DNA of 64,000 bases from Alicyclobacillus pomorum DSM 14955 (GCF_000472905.1 NZ_AXAR01000003.1:3054-67053), one strand, 5' to 3'. Counted from the first letter of the stretch, positions 35,640-45,664 are shown. Notes: generated by a model not told the origin, from the letters alone. Translations and numbers: made by a program.

Positions 35640-36380
35640 ATGTCCAATATTCAAGGGAAAGTTGTCATCATTACCGGTGCCTCCAGTGGGATTGGAGAAG
35701 CTACTGCAATAGAACTTGCTTCGAAAGGGGCGAAGGTGGTTCTTGCAGCGCGTCGCGAAGATCGTTTGAAGAAACTGCAAGAAGAAATTCAAAACAAAGG
35801 CGGTGAAGCCATTTACAAAGTGACCGATGTGACTTCGTACGAGCAAGTGGAAGAGCTCGCTCAGTATGCCCTTGAAGAGTTTGGAAAAATCGATGTGTTA
35901 GTCAACAATGCCGGCATCATGCCACATTCATTCCTCTATAAGAAAAGAGTGGATGATTGGAACCGGATGATTGACGTCAACATCAAAGGCGTTCTTTATG
36001 GCATTGCGGCTGTGCTTCCTTCGATGAGAGAACGGAAAGAAGGGCATATCATCAATGTTTCTTCCGTGGCTGGACACGTTGTCGGAGCCGGAAGTACTGT
36101 CTATGCCGGAACGAAGTTTGCTGTGCGCGCAATTTCTGAAGGTCTGCGTAAAGAAGAGCTTGGCAACAACATACGCTCAACGATCATCTCGCCGGGGGCG
36201 GTTGCTACGGAATTAACGAATTCAGTGACAGATCCGGACCTAAAACCTAGCATTGATGAAATTTATAAAGGTGCGATCGATGCCGACAGTATTGCTCGTG
36301 CCATTGTTTTTGCAATTGAACAACCATCTGACGTCGCGATAAATGAGATCATTATTCGTCCTACGCGTCAAGAGCGGTAA
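35640..36380 (+). CDS. Short-chain dehydrogenase/reductase
   Basis: A 246-residue classical SDR. Cofactor motif ITGASSGIGEATA (about residues 11-23), AARREDRLKK (the Arg pair suggests NADP), NNAGIMPHS, catalytic Ser in INVSSVAGH and the YxxxK pair in VYAGTKFAV are all present. ATG 35640 is chosen because AAGGATGG lies upstream and the family start matches; the 43-codon upstream extension overlaps the promoter. It is followed after 30 bases by the aldo-keto reductase gene, in the same transcript. Confidence 0.9.
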   Translation: MSNIQGKVVIITGASSGIGEATAIELASKGAKVVLAARREDRLKKLQEEIQNKGGEAIYKVTDVTSYEQVEELAQYALEEFGKIDVLVNNAGIMPHSFLYKKRVDDWNRMIDVNIKGVLYGIAAVLPSMRERKEGHIINVSSVAGHVVGAGSTVYAGTKFAVRAISEGLRKEELGNNIRSTIISPGAVATELTNSVTDPDLKPSIDEIYKGAIDADSIARAIVFAIEQPSDVAINEIIIRPTRQER

Positions 36381-36407
36381 ATTGGCTGTCAAGAGAAAGG
36401 AAGATAA

Positions 36408-37395
<988 letters not shown>

Positions 37396-37459
37396 CGTTG
37401 ATTTATTGAAAGAGCCCTATTTTCGATGTGGAGATAGGTCCACAAATGGATTGTTGTCC

Positions 37460-37489
37460 AGCGGACACCCAAAACGGATGTCCGCTTTT
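37460..37489 (+). terminator. Terminator after the aldo-keto reductase gene
   Basis: AGCGGACA (37460-37467) pairs with TGTCCGCT (37479-37486), followed by TTT. It ends the SDR-AKR unit. Confidence 0.7.
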
Positions 37490-37522
37490 CATTTGCAAAA
37501 TCGTGAAGAGGGATAGGAGACA

Positions 37523-38290
37523 ATGAGCAACACCTGGAAAAATTACATGCTCACCCTGATCAGCTTCTTGGTTGGCACGTCACAATTCGTCATCGTAGGT
37601 ATTTTGGACAAAGTCGCTGCTTCCGTCGGCGTATCGGTATCGGCGGCGGGACAGCTAATCAGCGTATCCGCGCTTGCCAACGCAATCGGAACGCCCGTCG
37701 TCATGGTGGCGACGGCGAAGATGGACCGGCGAAAGCGATTGCTATTGGCTCTCGCCATCATATTACTAGGCATCGCTTCGACGGTCGCCTTTCCGGGCTT
37801 CGGCTTCCTGATGGCCTCGTACGTCGTACTCGGGGTGGGAACGGGCGTCTTCGTCGTCACCGCCTATGCCACCGCTGCGAATCTGGCGCCTCCCGGGCGG
37901 CAGGGGCGAGCGATGTCCAACGTCTCACTGGGCTTTAGTGCGTCCCAAGCCCTCGCTCTCGCGTTGCTGTCCATCGTCGCCCGGACGACCGTCGTCGCCA
38001 TCCCGTGGCTCATGCTTTGGGCCATCGCTGCATGGACGTTCGGACCGACTCAGAACTTCAACTTACTCTCACTCGCTCCGGAAGCCTGCGGCATCGTGCT
38101 TAGTCTGAACAGCTCCTTCGTGCAGCTCGGCTTTGCCACAGGCGCCGCCATCGGGGGAATCGCCGTGGGTGGCTCGTCGATAACGGTCATCTGTTGGATC
38201 GGCGCCGCTGCGGTCGCCATCGCTCTCTTCATCGCGACCGTCTCCTTCGGGCTTACCCGTACGTTCTCAAAGCGCGTGGCGACGAAGTGA
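37523..38290 (+). CDS. MFS transporter remnant with an internal deletion
   Basis: The 255-residue product starts like a drug/sugar-efflux MFS protein (about four hydrophobic segments; motif A-like ATAKMDRRKRLLLALA, GVGTGVFVVTAYATAANL). After GFSASQALALALLSIVARTTV it reads WAIAAWTFGPTQNFNLLSLAPEA, which belongs to the last third of such proteins, and ends normally. Related transporters have about 390 residues and twelve membrane spans, so some 130 central residues are missing in frame. AGGAG precedes ATG 37523. The gene looks more GC-rich than its neighbours on the left. Transport function is doubtful. Confidence 0.7.
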   Translation: MSNTWKNYMLTLISFLVGTSQFVIVGILDKVAASVGVSVSAAGQLISVSALANAIGTPVVMVATAKMDRRKRLLLALAIILLGIASTVAFPGFGFLMASYVVLGVGTGVFVVTAYATAANLAPPGRQGRAMSNVSLGFSASQALALALLSIVARTTVVAIPWLMLWAIAAWTFGPTQNFNLLSLAPEACGIVLSLNSSFVQLGFATGAAIGGIAVGGSSITVICWIGAAAVAIALFIATVSFGLTRTFSKRVATK

Positions 38291-38301
38291 CGGTAGTTGA
38301 T

Positions 38302-38409
38302 AATGAACAGTTGTAATTCGACTGTTCATTAAATCAATATCTACAGCTAATAGATTGTTTTTAGTCTTCGAAATAACCCCGTCAGTCTCATCCATGTACA
38401 AAGTACATG
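38302..38409. promoter_or_regulatory. Two palindromes downstream of the MFS remnant
   Basis: AATGAACAGT (38302-38311) and ACTGTTCATT (38321-38330) are perfect 10-base arms. CATGTAC-AAA-GTACATG is at 38393-38409. The half-sites TGTTCATT and TGTACAT are the same as in the operators at 33.7 and 35.5 kb, suggesting the same TetR protein or related elements at this end of the block. Confidence 0.5.
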
Positions 38410-38476
38410 TTTTTCGTCACAGGTGAAACACTGACCCTAGAAGTGGAATTTGTTCTGCAAAGGGGTCAGTTGGGAC

Positions 38477-38740
38477 GTGATCTTTCAAATTGACAATCGG
38501 AATGATCCCGCGGCGTATGCCAAGGAGTTGAAATTCGGGAATCTGTTGCTGAAGCGAGCGAAGCGGGAATTAAGTCGTTTGGACTTACAGATCAAACAGG
38601 CTCATGAATACGGTACAGATAGTGCCGCCTTGCAGGTTCAGTTCGAACAACTTCAACAGTCCATAGCGGTGTTTGAACAAGAGTTAACGATGTTTGAATT
38701 GCAGTACGGAGATGGCATGGTGGACGCATCACAAGCGTAA
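38477..38740 (+). CDS. Small coiled-coil protein (87 aa), unknown
   Basis: No family is recognised. The 87-residue product is mostly one long amphipathic helix (LLLKRAKRELSRLDLQIKQA and FEQLQQSIAVFEQELTMFEL) with heptad-like spacing, so a coiled coil is likely. GTG 38477 is a guess, supported by AGGGG upstream; the frame is open from 38450. It stands at the left edge of the P-type ATPase locus and converges on the next small gene. Confidence 0.5.
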   Translation: MIFQIDNRNDPAAYAKELKFGNLLLKRAKRELSRLDLQIKQAHEYGTDSAALQVQFEQLQQSIAVFEQELTMFELQYGDGMVDASQA

Positions 38741-38762
38741 GCGTCCACCTCCCAGCCTCTCT

Positions 38763-39080
38763 TCAGTTAAAGTGGTCATCGACTTTTTCAGTACCATCGA
38801 TATTCTCGCTATTTTTCTCGGTATGAAGTTCCGTCACGGAAGCCTGCTCGTCGTGCGCTGGTTGATCCAATTGCCCGTCTGACTTCCAGGTAACGGTTGG
38901 TTGTTTCACCATACCAGCAGTGACTCCTCCCACTTGTTCGACCATATCCATCACACCAGCTGTACCTTTCACCATGCACCGGCGGATGGCCCTCCTTGCA
39001 TCGGGTGAAAGCGCGAGAATGACTCCCGCTGCCATCAGCGCAATGCCAAGTGGCGAGGAGATGTTCATTTTTTTAAACAC
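38763..39080 (-). CDS. Small membrane-anchored protein of the P-type ATPase locus (105 aa)
   Basis: A 105-residue protein with one hydrophobic segment near the N-terminus (SSPLGIALMAAGVILALSP, about residues 8-26), a basic patch (DARRAIRRCMVKG) and a long polar acidic tail. This layout resembles YtxH-type or DUF5132-type small proteins found near P-type ATPases; no activity is known. The GTG start at 39080 follows AGGGGGGC; the extra N-terminal ORF residues are not supported. It is transcribed away from the ATPase gene. Confidence 0.6.
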   Translation of the reverse strand: MFKKMNISSPLGIALMAAGVILALSPDARRAIRRCMVKGTAGVMDMVEQVGGVTAGMVKQPTVTWKSDGQLDQPAHDEQASVTELHTEKNSENIDGTEKVDDHFN

Positions 39081-39238
39081 GTTCAGCCCCCCTGTATCGT
39101 TTACCGTATATATGTAAACCACCTTTTCAGATTCTATACATTTCCTTTACATTTACCCGCTGACCGCGTATGCAACGTGCACCAGATGCACATAGTAACC
39201 CTTATTCGTGTTCGTGCGTAAGTGAGAGGGGGTTGCCT

Positions 39239-42200
39239 ATGGACGTGGAAATTACACATCAGTTGCCGGGGCGACTTCGGGTCATCGTCAAAGGACTACA
39301 AAACCAAGCCGTCCTTGCTTATCGTCTACAGGTGATGCTGAAACAAATCGACGGAATCAGGGACGTGCAGTGTAATCCGGATACAGGGCGTGCACTCATC
39401 TGTTTTGACGAACGCCGTCTGACTCCGGAGCGGGTGGTTCAAGCTATATGCTCCTGGACAGTGAAGGTTGCAGATACCGATGGTCGGGAAGCCGTTGCAG
39501 CCACCATTGAGGCCGATTTACAGCATGACCCGGCTGTGACAAAGGGCCAACAGGTCTCTCTGGCAAATCCCTATCTAGTACCAACGATTGCCTCGTCGGC
39601 TTTACTTGGTGGGCTATCGCTGAAACGGCTTTTCATGGGGCGCTCGGTACTCGCGACTTCTCCCGTGACGTTTTGGGCGAGCGCTGCCGTGTCGGTGGCG
39701 GCAGGCTATCCAGCTCTGCGGAGGGGTATGGAACATCTCATCCATCACCGCAAGGCATCACCTGACCTATGGATTGGACTCGGTACCCTCGCGATGGCAG
39801 CCGTTCGCGAAAACCTGGTTGCCTTATCTGTCATTACTGCGCTCAATTATGCCATGTATCGTCGTTACAACGTATTGTCTGCACCCGAGGACACGCACTT
39901 GCCCCCGGAGATTGAGCACCATAGCCGGCGACTGAGTCGTCTGAGCTTATGGCTGGCACCACTTTCGTTATTGCTTACGCGCAGTCCGTTACGAGCGATA
40001 GGTGTGGCGCTGGCGGCGAATCCGCGTCCCGTCATTTTGTCGCACAAGTACCGCTGGGCACAGGCGGAACGGGAAGCATATGAAAAGAATCTCCTTGTCT
40101 CCACACGGTGCGGGCTTTCGGCTTTGGCTTCGGCGAAGACGATTGTGTTGTCCGACGAGAACTTGATTCTCGGTAGTGAAGAAGAATGGCGCATTCAGCC
40201 CGTCAATGAAAAATTTGACGCTGGAAAAGCCACCGCCATCGCAGCATCCCTTGTTCAAAAATGTGACAATCACCCTTGGCGCTACGCCCTAGTACAAAGA
40301 GCACTCCGAGAGCAACGAACATTCCGTACTGCCTTTGACGTTGAATGTCAATCCGAGGGCATACGGGGCTCTATACAAGGGCACGAAATCCTTTTGGGGA
40401 CACGTGAATTTATCAAGAAGTACGGCGTTGACACGACCCCCATCCTCATGGAAGAGCGCCGCATGCGCCGTCAAGGTTTTTTCACGCAAATCCTAGTGGT
40501 AGAGAGCCACCCGGTCGCCATCTTTGGATGTAAGCGAGACATCGATTCGGAATGGAAGCGTATGTTCGACGAGTGGCAGAAGTACGGGTACTCTGTACGG
40601 AGCTTGCAAAAAGATCCATATGCCACAACCTTGTTAGAGCCGATGACGATGGATCAGTTGTCAAACGAACTTGAAATGGGCAATACCACCATTGTCATTG
40701 GGGATGAAGGTCAACTTTCCACGGATCATCCCTGCTTCATCCCCATCTCTCCACAAGATGGGAAGCGGTTGTCGGAAACTTTAGCATTTTGTCGCGAAAC
40801 AGGGCAGCGTTCACAGCGTGATGTCGCCATTGTGAAGGCATGGAACTTTGTTGGTGTAGGACTTGCTCTGGCTGCGCCTGTCACGGCACCTTTGATTGCC
40901 CTGACCGGTGATGTCGTTTCTATGTTCCTCATTGCGGCACAGGACTGGACAGGCCGTATTCGTGCCCGCATTCGTGAGAGACTTGATACATCCGATAAAA
41001 CGGTTTGTCAGGATGGTTCTCGCGGTCGCCGTTCCGGTGGTGGTCATTCCGAGCCATTTCATGCGCTGGAAGTGTCTGAGTTGTTGGATAAACTCGGATC
41101 AAGCATCAGCGGCCTTACGAGTCAACAGGTCTCGGAACGCCTTCAGATGTGGGGAGCCAACGTGTTGGCATCCCCTGAGCCACCGAGTTCAGTCCGTATC
41201 TTTTTGAACCAGTTCAAAGACCTTTCGATGTTGATTTTGCTCGGTACCGCGGGTCTTTCGTTTGTCATGGGAGAGCGATTTAGCGCCTTGTGCATGGGCG
41301 GTATCCTCGTGGTTAACGCATTGGTTGCCACTTGGCAGGAACTGAGGTCCACGACTGTCATCCAGGCGTTAAAAATGGAAGACAATTCACAAACCAAAGT
41401 GATCCGGGATGGAACGGAACAGTTGGTGTCCACGAAAGAATTAGTTCCCGGAGATGTTGTGCTGCTCGAATCGGGAGACAAGGTGCCCGCTGACATTCGG
41501 GTCATGGAGGCGTGGAATCTTGAAGTAAACGAAGCCATGCTCACGGGTGAATCTGTCCCTGTGGTGAAGGATACCGTGTTGCTTCCCCTGGACACGCCGG
41601 CGGGGGATCGATCAAACTCACTGTTCATGGGTACTGTGGTCACACGCGGTCGTTGTAAGGGAGTTGTCGTTGCAACGGGCAAAGCCACGGAGATTGGGCA
41701 ATTGGACTTGCTCATCAATGAACAGGAGGAAGAACCAACGTTCCTCCAACAGAGGGTCACACAAATTAGTAAACGCTTTGTGATTGGCGCCATCGTAGCA
41801 GCAAGTGTCGTCGCTGTTGCGGGGTTGTTGCGGGGGATACCGCCGGTGCAACTGCTCATTTCCTCCGTCACATTGGCAGCCTCGGCGATTCCGGAAGGTT
41901 TGCCGTTAACCATCACCGTGGCGCTCACCGCCGGCGTCTTGACGATGTCCAAGCGACGCGCGGTGATTAAAAAACTCGCCAATTTAGAATCGCTCGGAAG
42001 GGTTACGGTCATTTGTTGCGATAAAACCGGAACGTTAACGAAGAATGAAATGACGGTTAAAGAACTTGTGACCGTCAGGCACCGGATCCGTGTGACTGGA
42101 GACGCTCAAAGTGGGAAATTCTGTTTAAGTGATCAACCCGATGTGGCATTTCCGGTGCTCGACGATGCAGATACTCGGCAGTTGTTGACGATTGGGATGT

Positions 42201-43768
42201 TGTGTAACAACGCGCGTATTGGGGATGAAGGTACGGAACCAACGGGTGATCCGACGGAAGCCGCTTTGCTGACTGTGGCAGAAAAGGCGAACCTGCATCC
42301 AGAGATTTGGAAACGACAGCGGGAGATTCCATTCGATTCAGCGACGCGCAGCATGAGCGTCATTTGCGAAGAGGACCAACAGGCGCATGTCGTTTGCGAA
42401 GAGGGAGAGCGTTTACAAAGATGTACCATCTTTTCAAAAGGGGCGCCCGAGGAGATTTTACAAAAATGTACACATTACCTGGCTGAAGGCGAAGTTCGCC
42501 CGATGACGGAAGAGGTCAACCGACAGATCCGGGAAGAGAACTTGCGGATGGCAGATCAGGCACTCCGTGTCCTAGCGTGTGCGTATCGGAACGTGAATGA
42601 TGACGAAGATCCATTGCAAGTCGTCGACAATGACCTCATTTACGTAGGGTTAATGGGCATGATGGACCCACCGAAGGAGGGAGTCGCTACTGGCATTCAG
42701 GAAGCACGGAAGCTTGGAATTAAACCCGTCATGATCACCGGTGACCACCCCTTCACGGCTCGTGCGATTGCTGCCGAAATCGGGATTTTTCAACCGGGAG
42801 ACCGTATTTTGACGGGTATAGAATTGGACCAGTTGTCTCAGGAAGATTTGGATCGATTGATAGTTGACACGTCCATTTTTGCGCGAGTCTCTCCGGAGCA
42901 CAAATTGCGCATTGTAGAGGCATTTCAGCGGATTGGCGAAGTCGTCGCCATGACGGGGGATGGAGTGAACGATGCACCAGCCATCCGCAAAGCGGATGTT
43001 GGCATTGCAATGGGATTGAAAGGAACGGATATCACGAGAGGGACTGCTGGAATTGTCCTCTTGGAAGATCACTTTCACTCAATTGTGGATGGCGTGAAAG
43101 GTGGGCGTGCGATTATTGGCAACATCCGAAAGGCCATGGGGTGTTTGCTGGCAGGGAATCTTGCAGAAGTCTTGGTGACAGCCGTGTCCATCATCGTTGG
43201 CTTGCCGATGCCGTTGATTCCGCTGCAAATCTTGCTGATGAACATCCTGACGGACGCCATACCTGCAATGGTTCTCGCGACAGGACCACAAAATGACATC
43301 CCGGAAAAGCCCTACAAGGATGTAATTGACCGAGAACTCTACAGGACGTTCGCGACGCGAGGGTGCGTCCTCGGGCTTGGGGCTGTCGCTGTCTTCGCAG
43401 CGGCACTGGCGGCTGGGATGCCACTACCTTTAGCCCAGACGATGACGTATGCATCGCTGGTCGTGGGACAATTGATGCAAACCGTCGCCTGGCGGAGGTA
43501 TGGAACCGCAGGGAAGGGTTCCTTGAAGAAAGATAGAGTGTTACTCACGGCTACCATCGGTTCCTGGTTGGCTTTGGCTGCCACCATTTACGTCCCTGGG
43601 CTTAGAACCGTGTTTGCCACTGTACCACTTGGGATTCCGCATTGGGGCATGGTCTTCGCGGTGACCGGTACCTTGACGTGGATGGCACAACGGTGGATTG
43701 ATTGGTTTTCAAATCGGGAACGTTCGATGTCGCCCATGTTGAGACCCACTTATTGCTCTTCCATGTAA
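39239..43768 (+). CDS. Giant P-type ATPase: degenerate ATPase half fused to an active P2-type half
   Basis: A 1509-residue membrane pump. Residues about 1-75 form an HMA-like domain lacking CxxC (LPGRLRVIVKGLQ). Residues about 100-590 resemble a P-type ATPase core, but the DKTGT site is replaced by VLSDENLILG (about 303-312), so it cannot be phosphorylated. From about 600 a complete P2-type ATPase follows: MLTGESVPV, AIPEGLPLTITVAL in M4, CCDKTGTLTKNE (phospho-Asp near 928) and GDGVNDAPAIRKADVGIAMG. PEGLP resembles Ca2+/Mn2+ pumps; the ion is unproved. ATG 39239 follows GAGAGGGGG. The layout is like mycobacterial CtpI-type giant ATPases. Small genes on both sides form a locus. Confidence 0.88.
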   Translation: MDVEITHQLPGRLRVIVKGLQNQAVLAYRLQVMLKQIDGIRDVQCNPDTGRALICFDERRLTPERVVQAICSWTVKVADTDGREAVAATIEADLQHDPAVTKGQQVSLANPYLVPTIASSALLGGLSLKRLFMGRSVLATSPVTFWASAAVSVAAGYPALRRGMEHLIHHRKASPDLWIGLGTLAMAAVRENLVALSVITALNYAMYRRYNVLSAPEDTHLPPEIEHHSRRLSRLSLWLAPLSLLLTRSPLRAIGVALAANPRPVILSHKYRWAQAEREAYEKNLLVSTRCGLSALASAKTIVLSDENLILGSEEEWRIQPVNEKFDAGKATAIAASLVQKCDNHPWRYALVQRALREQRTFRTAFDVECQSEGIRGSIQGHEILLGTREFIKKYGVDTTPILMEERRMRRQGFFTQILVVESHPVAIFGCKRDIDSEWKRMFDEWQKYGYSVRSLQKDPYATTLLEPMTMDQLSNELEMGNTTIVIGDEGQLSTDHPCFIPISPQDGKRLSETLAFCRETGQRSQRDVAIVKAWNFVGVGLALAAPVTAPLIALTGDVVSMFLIAAQDWTGRIRARIRERLDTSDKTVCQDGSRGRRSGGGHSEPFHALEVSELLDKLGSSISGLTSQQVSERLQMWGANVLASPEPPSSVRIFLNQFKDLSMLILLGTAGLSFVMGERFSALCMGGILVVNALVATWQELRSTTVIQALKMEDNSQTKVIRDGTEQLVSTKELVPGDVVLLESGDKVPADIRVMEAWNLEVNEAMLTGESVPVVKDTVLLPLDTPAGDRSNSLFMGTVVTRGRCKGVVVATGKATEIGQLDLLINEQEEEPTFLQQRVTQISKRFVIGAIVAASVVAVAGLLRGIPPVQLLISSVTLAASAIPEGLPLTITVALTAGVLTMSKRRAVIKKLANLESLGRVTVICCDKTGTLTKNEMTVKELVTVRHRIRVTGDAQSGKFCLSDQPDVAFPVLDDADTRQLLTIGMLCNNARIGDEGTEPTGDPTEAALLTVAEKANLHPEIWKRQREIPFDSATRSMSVICEEDQQAHVVCEEGERLQRCTIFSKGAPEEILQKCTHYLAEGEVRPMTEEVNRQIREENLRMADQALRVLACAYRNVNDDEDPLQVVDNDLIYVGLMGMMDPPKEGVATGIQEARKLGIKPVMITGDHPFTARAIAAEIGIFQPGDRILTGIELDQLSQEDLDRLIVDTSIFARVSPEHKLRIVEAFQRIGEVVAMTGDGVNDAPAIRKADVGIAMGLKGTDITRGTAGIVLLEDHFHSIVDGVKGGRAIIGNIRKAMGCLLAGNLAEVLVTAVSIIVGLPMPLIPLQILLMNILTDAIPAMVLATGPQNDIPEKPYKDVIDRELYRTFATRGCVLGLGAVAVFAAALAAGMPLPLAQTMTYASLVVGQLMQTVAWRRYGTAGKGSLKKDRVLLTATIGSWLALAATIYVPGLRTVFATVPLGIPHWGMVFAVTGTLTWMAQRWIDWFSNRERSMSPMLRPTYCSSM

Positions 43769-43790
43769 TCGGGCAAGGGAGGACGAATCA

Positions 43791-44036
43791 ATGAACTGGA
43801 AGGCAGAGCAATGGGTAGCCAGCGTCGGACTGATGTTCGCCGCTTCCGTTCTGGTACCCAAACTGAAAACCGTCGCAAAACCGGCGATATCAGGAGGCTT
43901 CACGGGGGCATCCCTGGCAGGGAATGAAGTGCGAAAAAGATTTTCACTCGTCCGTGAAGAACTTGAGGATTTCATGGCGGAAGTTCAGTTTGAACGCTTT
44001 AAGAAACGAATTGACAGTGAAATGGAAGTGAAATGA
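43791..44036 (+). CDS. Small membrane-associated protein (81 aa), ATPase locus
   Basis: An 81-residue protein with an N-terminal hydrophobic stretch (VASVGLMFAASVLVPKL, about residues 9-25), a Gly/Ala-rich region and a charged helical C-terminus (RKRFSLVREELEDFMAEVQF). It resembles small DUF5132-like partners of HMA/P-type ATPase clusters, an assignment made by pattern only. GGGAGGA precedes ATG 43791, which is 22 bases after the ATPase stop, so it is part of the same operon. Confidence 0.7.
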   Translation: MNWKAEQWVASVGLMFAASVLVPKLKTVAKPAISGGFTGASLAGNEVRKRFSLVREELEDFMAEVQFERFKKRIDSEMEVK

Positions 44037-44043
44037 TTTCACA

Positions 44044-44271
44044 ATGAACGAGCAGATTTCGGAACACTTGGAACAAGCACTGCGACATTTAAGTGAAGCG
44101 TTGAACATCAGTGTTCACGCTGTTTTACAAGACACCAAGCTGAAGGCTCCGATTGGTCGCTTATGGGAACAATTCCTGGGTCGATTTTTCGATGCCATTC
44201 GGACCAAGAGCCGAGAAAGCAAATTAAATATACTGTCTTGGATATCGTTTGCGAAGATGTGGAGAGGTTAA
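44044..44271 (+). CDS. Small helical protein (75 aa), ATPase locus
   Basis: Not recognised. The 75-residue product is predicted helical (SEHLEQALRHLSEALNISVH, then IGRLWEQFLGRFFDAIRTKS) and has no clear membrane span. It starts eight bases after the preceding small gene, with a weak ribosome binding site (GGAAGTG about 13 bases upstream), so translational coupling is likely. The conserved neighbourhood, not its own sequence, ties it to the ATPase. Confidence 0.6.
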   Translation: MNEQISEHLEQALRHLSEALNISVHAVLQDTKLKAPIGRLWEQFLGRFFDAIRTKSRESKLNILSWISFAKMWRG

Positions 44272-44335
44272 GCGAAATCAGATTGGTCTCACTACGGGGT
44301 GGGTACACTAACGAAAACGAAAGGGGGTGACCCTA

Positions 44336-44701
44336 ATGTTTGAGCAGGTATGGAGAAACATGTTCGAAGGTGGATCGCTTTGGGCCGGTGTCATCAACGG
44401 TGGATTCGCGCAGTTGCAGGATACCATCGCGCTAACGAACGGGAAAATCAAGGCGGAAGATTACGCTGCGAATTCGACGAAGAACGTCTCCATGGCGATT
44501 GGAACCATGGCGGGCGTTGAATGTGGAGCCTTAGTCGGTACCGCCGTGATGCCCGGTTTTGGAACGATGATTGGCTCCATTGTAGGGGGCTATGTCGGAG
44601 ACCGGCTGGGAACCTACGCAGGCCAACAAGTGGGGAATATCGCATTTAAGGGTTCAAATCCAGGCGGAGGAACTTCTCCTTCGGTATCCGTTTCACAGTA
44701 A
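44336..44701 (+). CDS. Glycine-zipper protein (121 aa), ATPase locus
   Basis: A 121-residue protein with a C-terminal glycine-zipper region (ALVGTAVMPGFGTMIGSIVG then GYVGDRLGTYAGQQVG, about residues 66-101), a pattern that packs small-residue helices in membranes. The N-terminal half is amphipathic. ATG 44336 has GGGGGTGA six bases upstream; the open frame three codons earlier is not supported. It is last of the locus before a long hairpin terminator. A membrane scaffold or pore-like role is possible but unproved. Confidence 0.7.
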   Translation: MFEQVWRNMFEGGSLWAGVINGGFAQLQDTIALTNGKIKAEDYAANSTKNVSMAIGTMAGVECGALVGTAVMPGFGTMIGSIVGGYVGDRLGTYAGQQVGNIAFKGSNPGGGTSPSVSVSQ

Positions 44702-44709
44702 AGAGCACC

Positions 44710-44758
44710 AAGAGGCTGTCCCAAAAGCCATCTTCAGATGGCCTTGGGGCAGCCTCTT
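44710..44758. terminator. Long double-stem terminator
   Basis: AAGAGGCTGTCCCAA (44710-44724) pairs with TTGGGGCAGCCTCTT (44744-44758), with an inner stem GCCATCT/AGATGGC, then TTGAGTTTT. It ends the ATPase operon and may also serve the convergent gene. Confidence 0.85.
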
Positions 44759-44765
44759 TGAGTTT

Positions 44766-45536
44766 TCACGGGCCCGCAGACGGTAATCGCTCCTGGTAGC
44801 TGGAGGGAGGGGCGCCTGCGTGAATCTCATATTTTTTTACGAGAAGATAAATGTCTTCCGGACTCACATTCGGGCTTAATTTTGGGCCCCACTTCGCCGC
44901 TGAAAAGTACTGCACCACGAGTGAAGTGCATATCTTCTTATTTCGTTCCTCTGCTTGTACGAATCCCACCGGTAAATGAATCACATCATGCGTAACATAC
45001 CGCAAAATGTCGTCCGTCACGAGCCACCAATCGTAGGGCTCACCCGCGAGGCGCTTCATGTAGTCAATCCCGGAATTCCGTTGTTGTGGTGGGATTGGTG
45101 GTCGAAACACATCACACTGTTCATCGTTTACCGGTTCAATGGTGACGACTTTACCGTTTGCTTCAATCTTGGATTGCTTGTCCAATGCAATCGCCACGTG
45201 ATAATACTCGCGAACATGCGGGCCATCTTTTAGCCGCTGAATAAATTTGATGGATTCCGTTTTCCTGTTGCGGAGTTTCCGATAGAGAAGAATATCACCG
45301 GGTTCTACGATTTGGTTGCCTTCTGTTTTCTGATTCCCGATATACTTGCCGTAGGTGTATGTATCTCCCCCCTGAAGTGGTCCGTTTTTTTCCTCTCGTC
45401 CTCCGGAGATGCTCAAGACAAATATGGAAGAAACAATGACCATCCCCGTTATGTAAAGCTTTAGGATGAACGTGGGCTTGTGCACACGAGTCACGACGAC
45501 GAGAGTCAAAACGGCGAGCGTAATCATAAACGACAT
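44766..45536 (-). CDS. YiiX/YaeF-like NlpC/P60 superfamily hydrolase with membrane anchor
   Basis: A 256-residue protein with two N-terminal hydrophobic segments (about residues 3-15 and 24-43) and a permuted papain-fold domain. EPGDILLYR (about 77-85), YYHVAIALD with the catalytic His, IEANGKVVTIEP and the late CTSLVVQYF with the catalytic Cys give the YiiX pattern. Members are thought to be amidases or peptidases acting on lipids or peptides; the substrate is unknown. The ribosome binding site before ATG 45536 is weak. It lies between the ATPase locus and the sigma-54 regulatory genes, with no obvious link to either. Confidence 0.72.
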   Translation of the reverse strand: MSFMITLAVLTLVVVTRVHKPTFILKLYITGMVIVSSIFVLSISGGREEKNGPLQGGDTYTYGKYIGNQKTEGNQIVEPGDILLYRKLRNRKTESIKFIQRLKDGPHVREYYHVAIALDKQSKIEANGKVVTIEPVNDEQCDVFRPPIPPQQRNSGIDYMKRLAGEPYDWWLVTDDILRYVTHDVIHLPVGFVQAEERNKKICTSLVVQYFSAAKWGPKLSPNVSPEDIYLLVKKYEIHAGAPPSSYQERLPSAGP

Positions 45537-45664
45537 AAAGCCATCGCCCCGTTTGCCATAAGAAATCTCGTCTTCACGGTGACCATAATGCCCTTCAATT
45601 ATTCATCCTGAAAACAGCCCATCTCGATGCTGAATACTCCGAACGAGGAAGACCGTCCGAGTCT

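Noticed and set aside
41143-42012. A 289-residue minus-strand frame inside the P-type ATPase
   Set aside because: It is opposite the most conserved ATPase motifs (TGES, PEGLP) and its Ser/Thr-rich sequence is a mirror of them.
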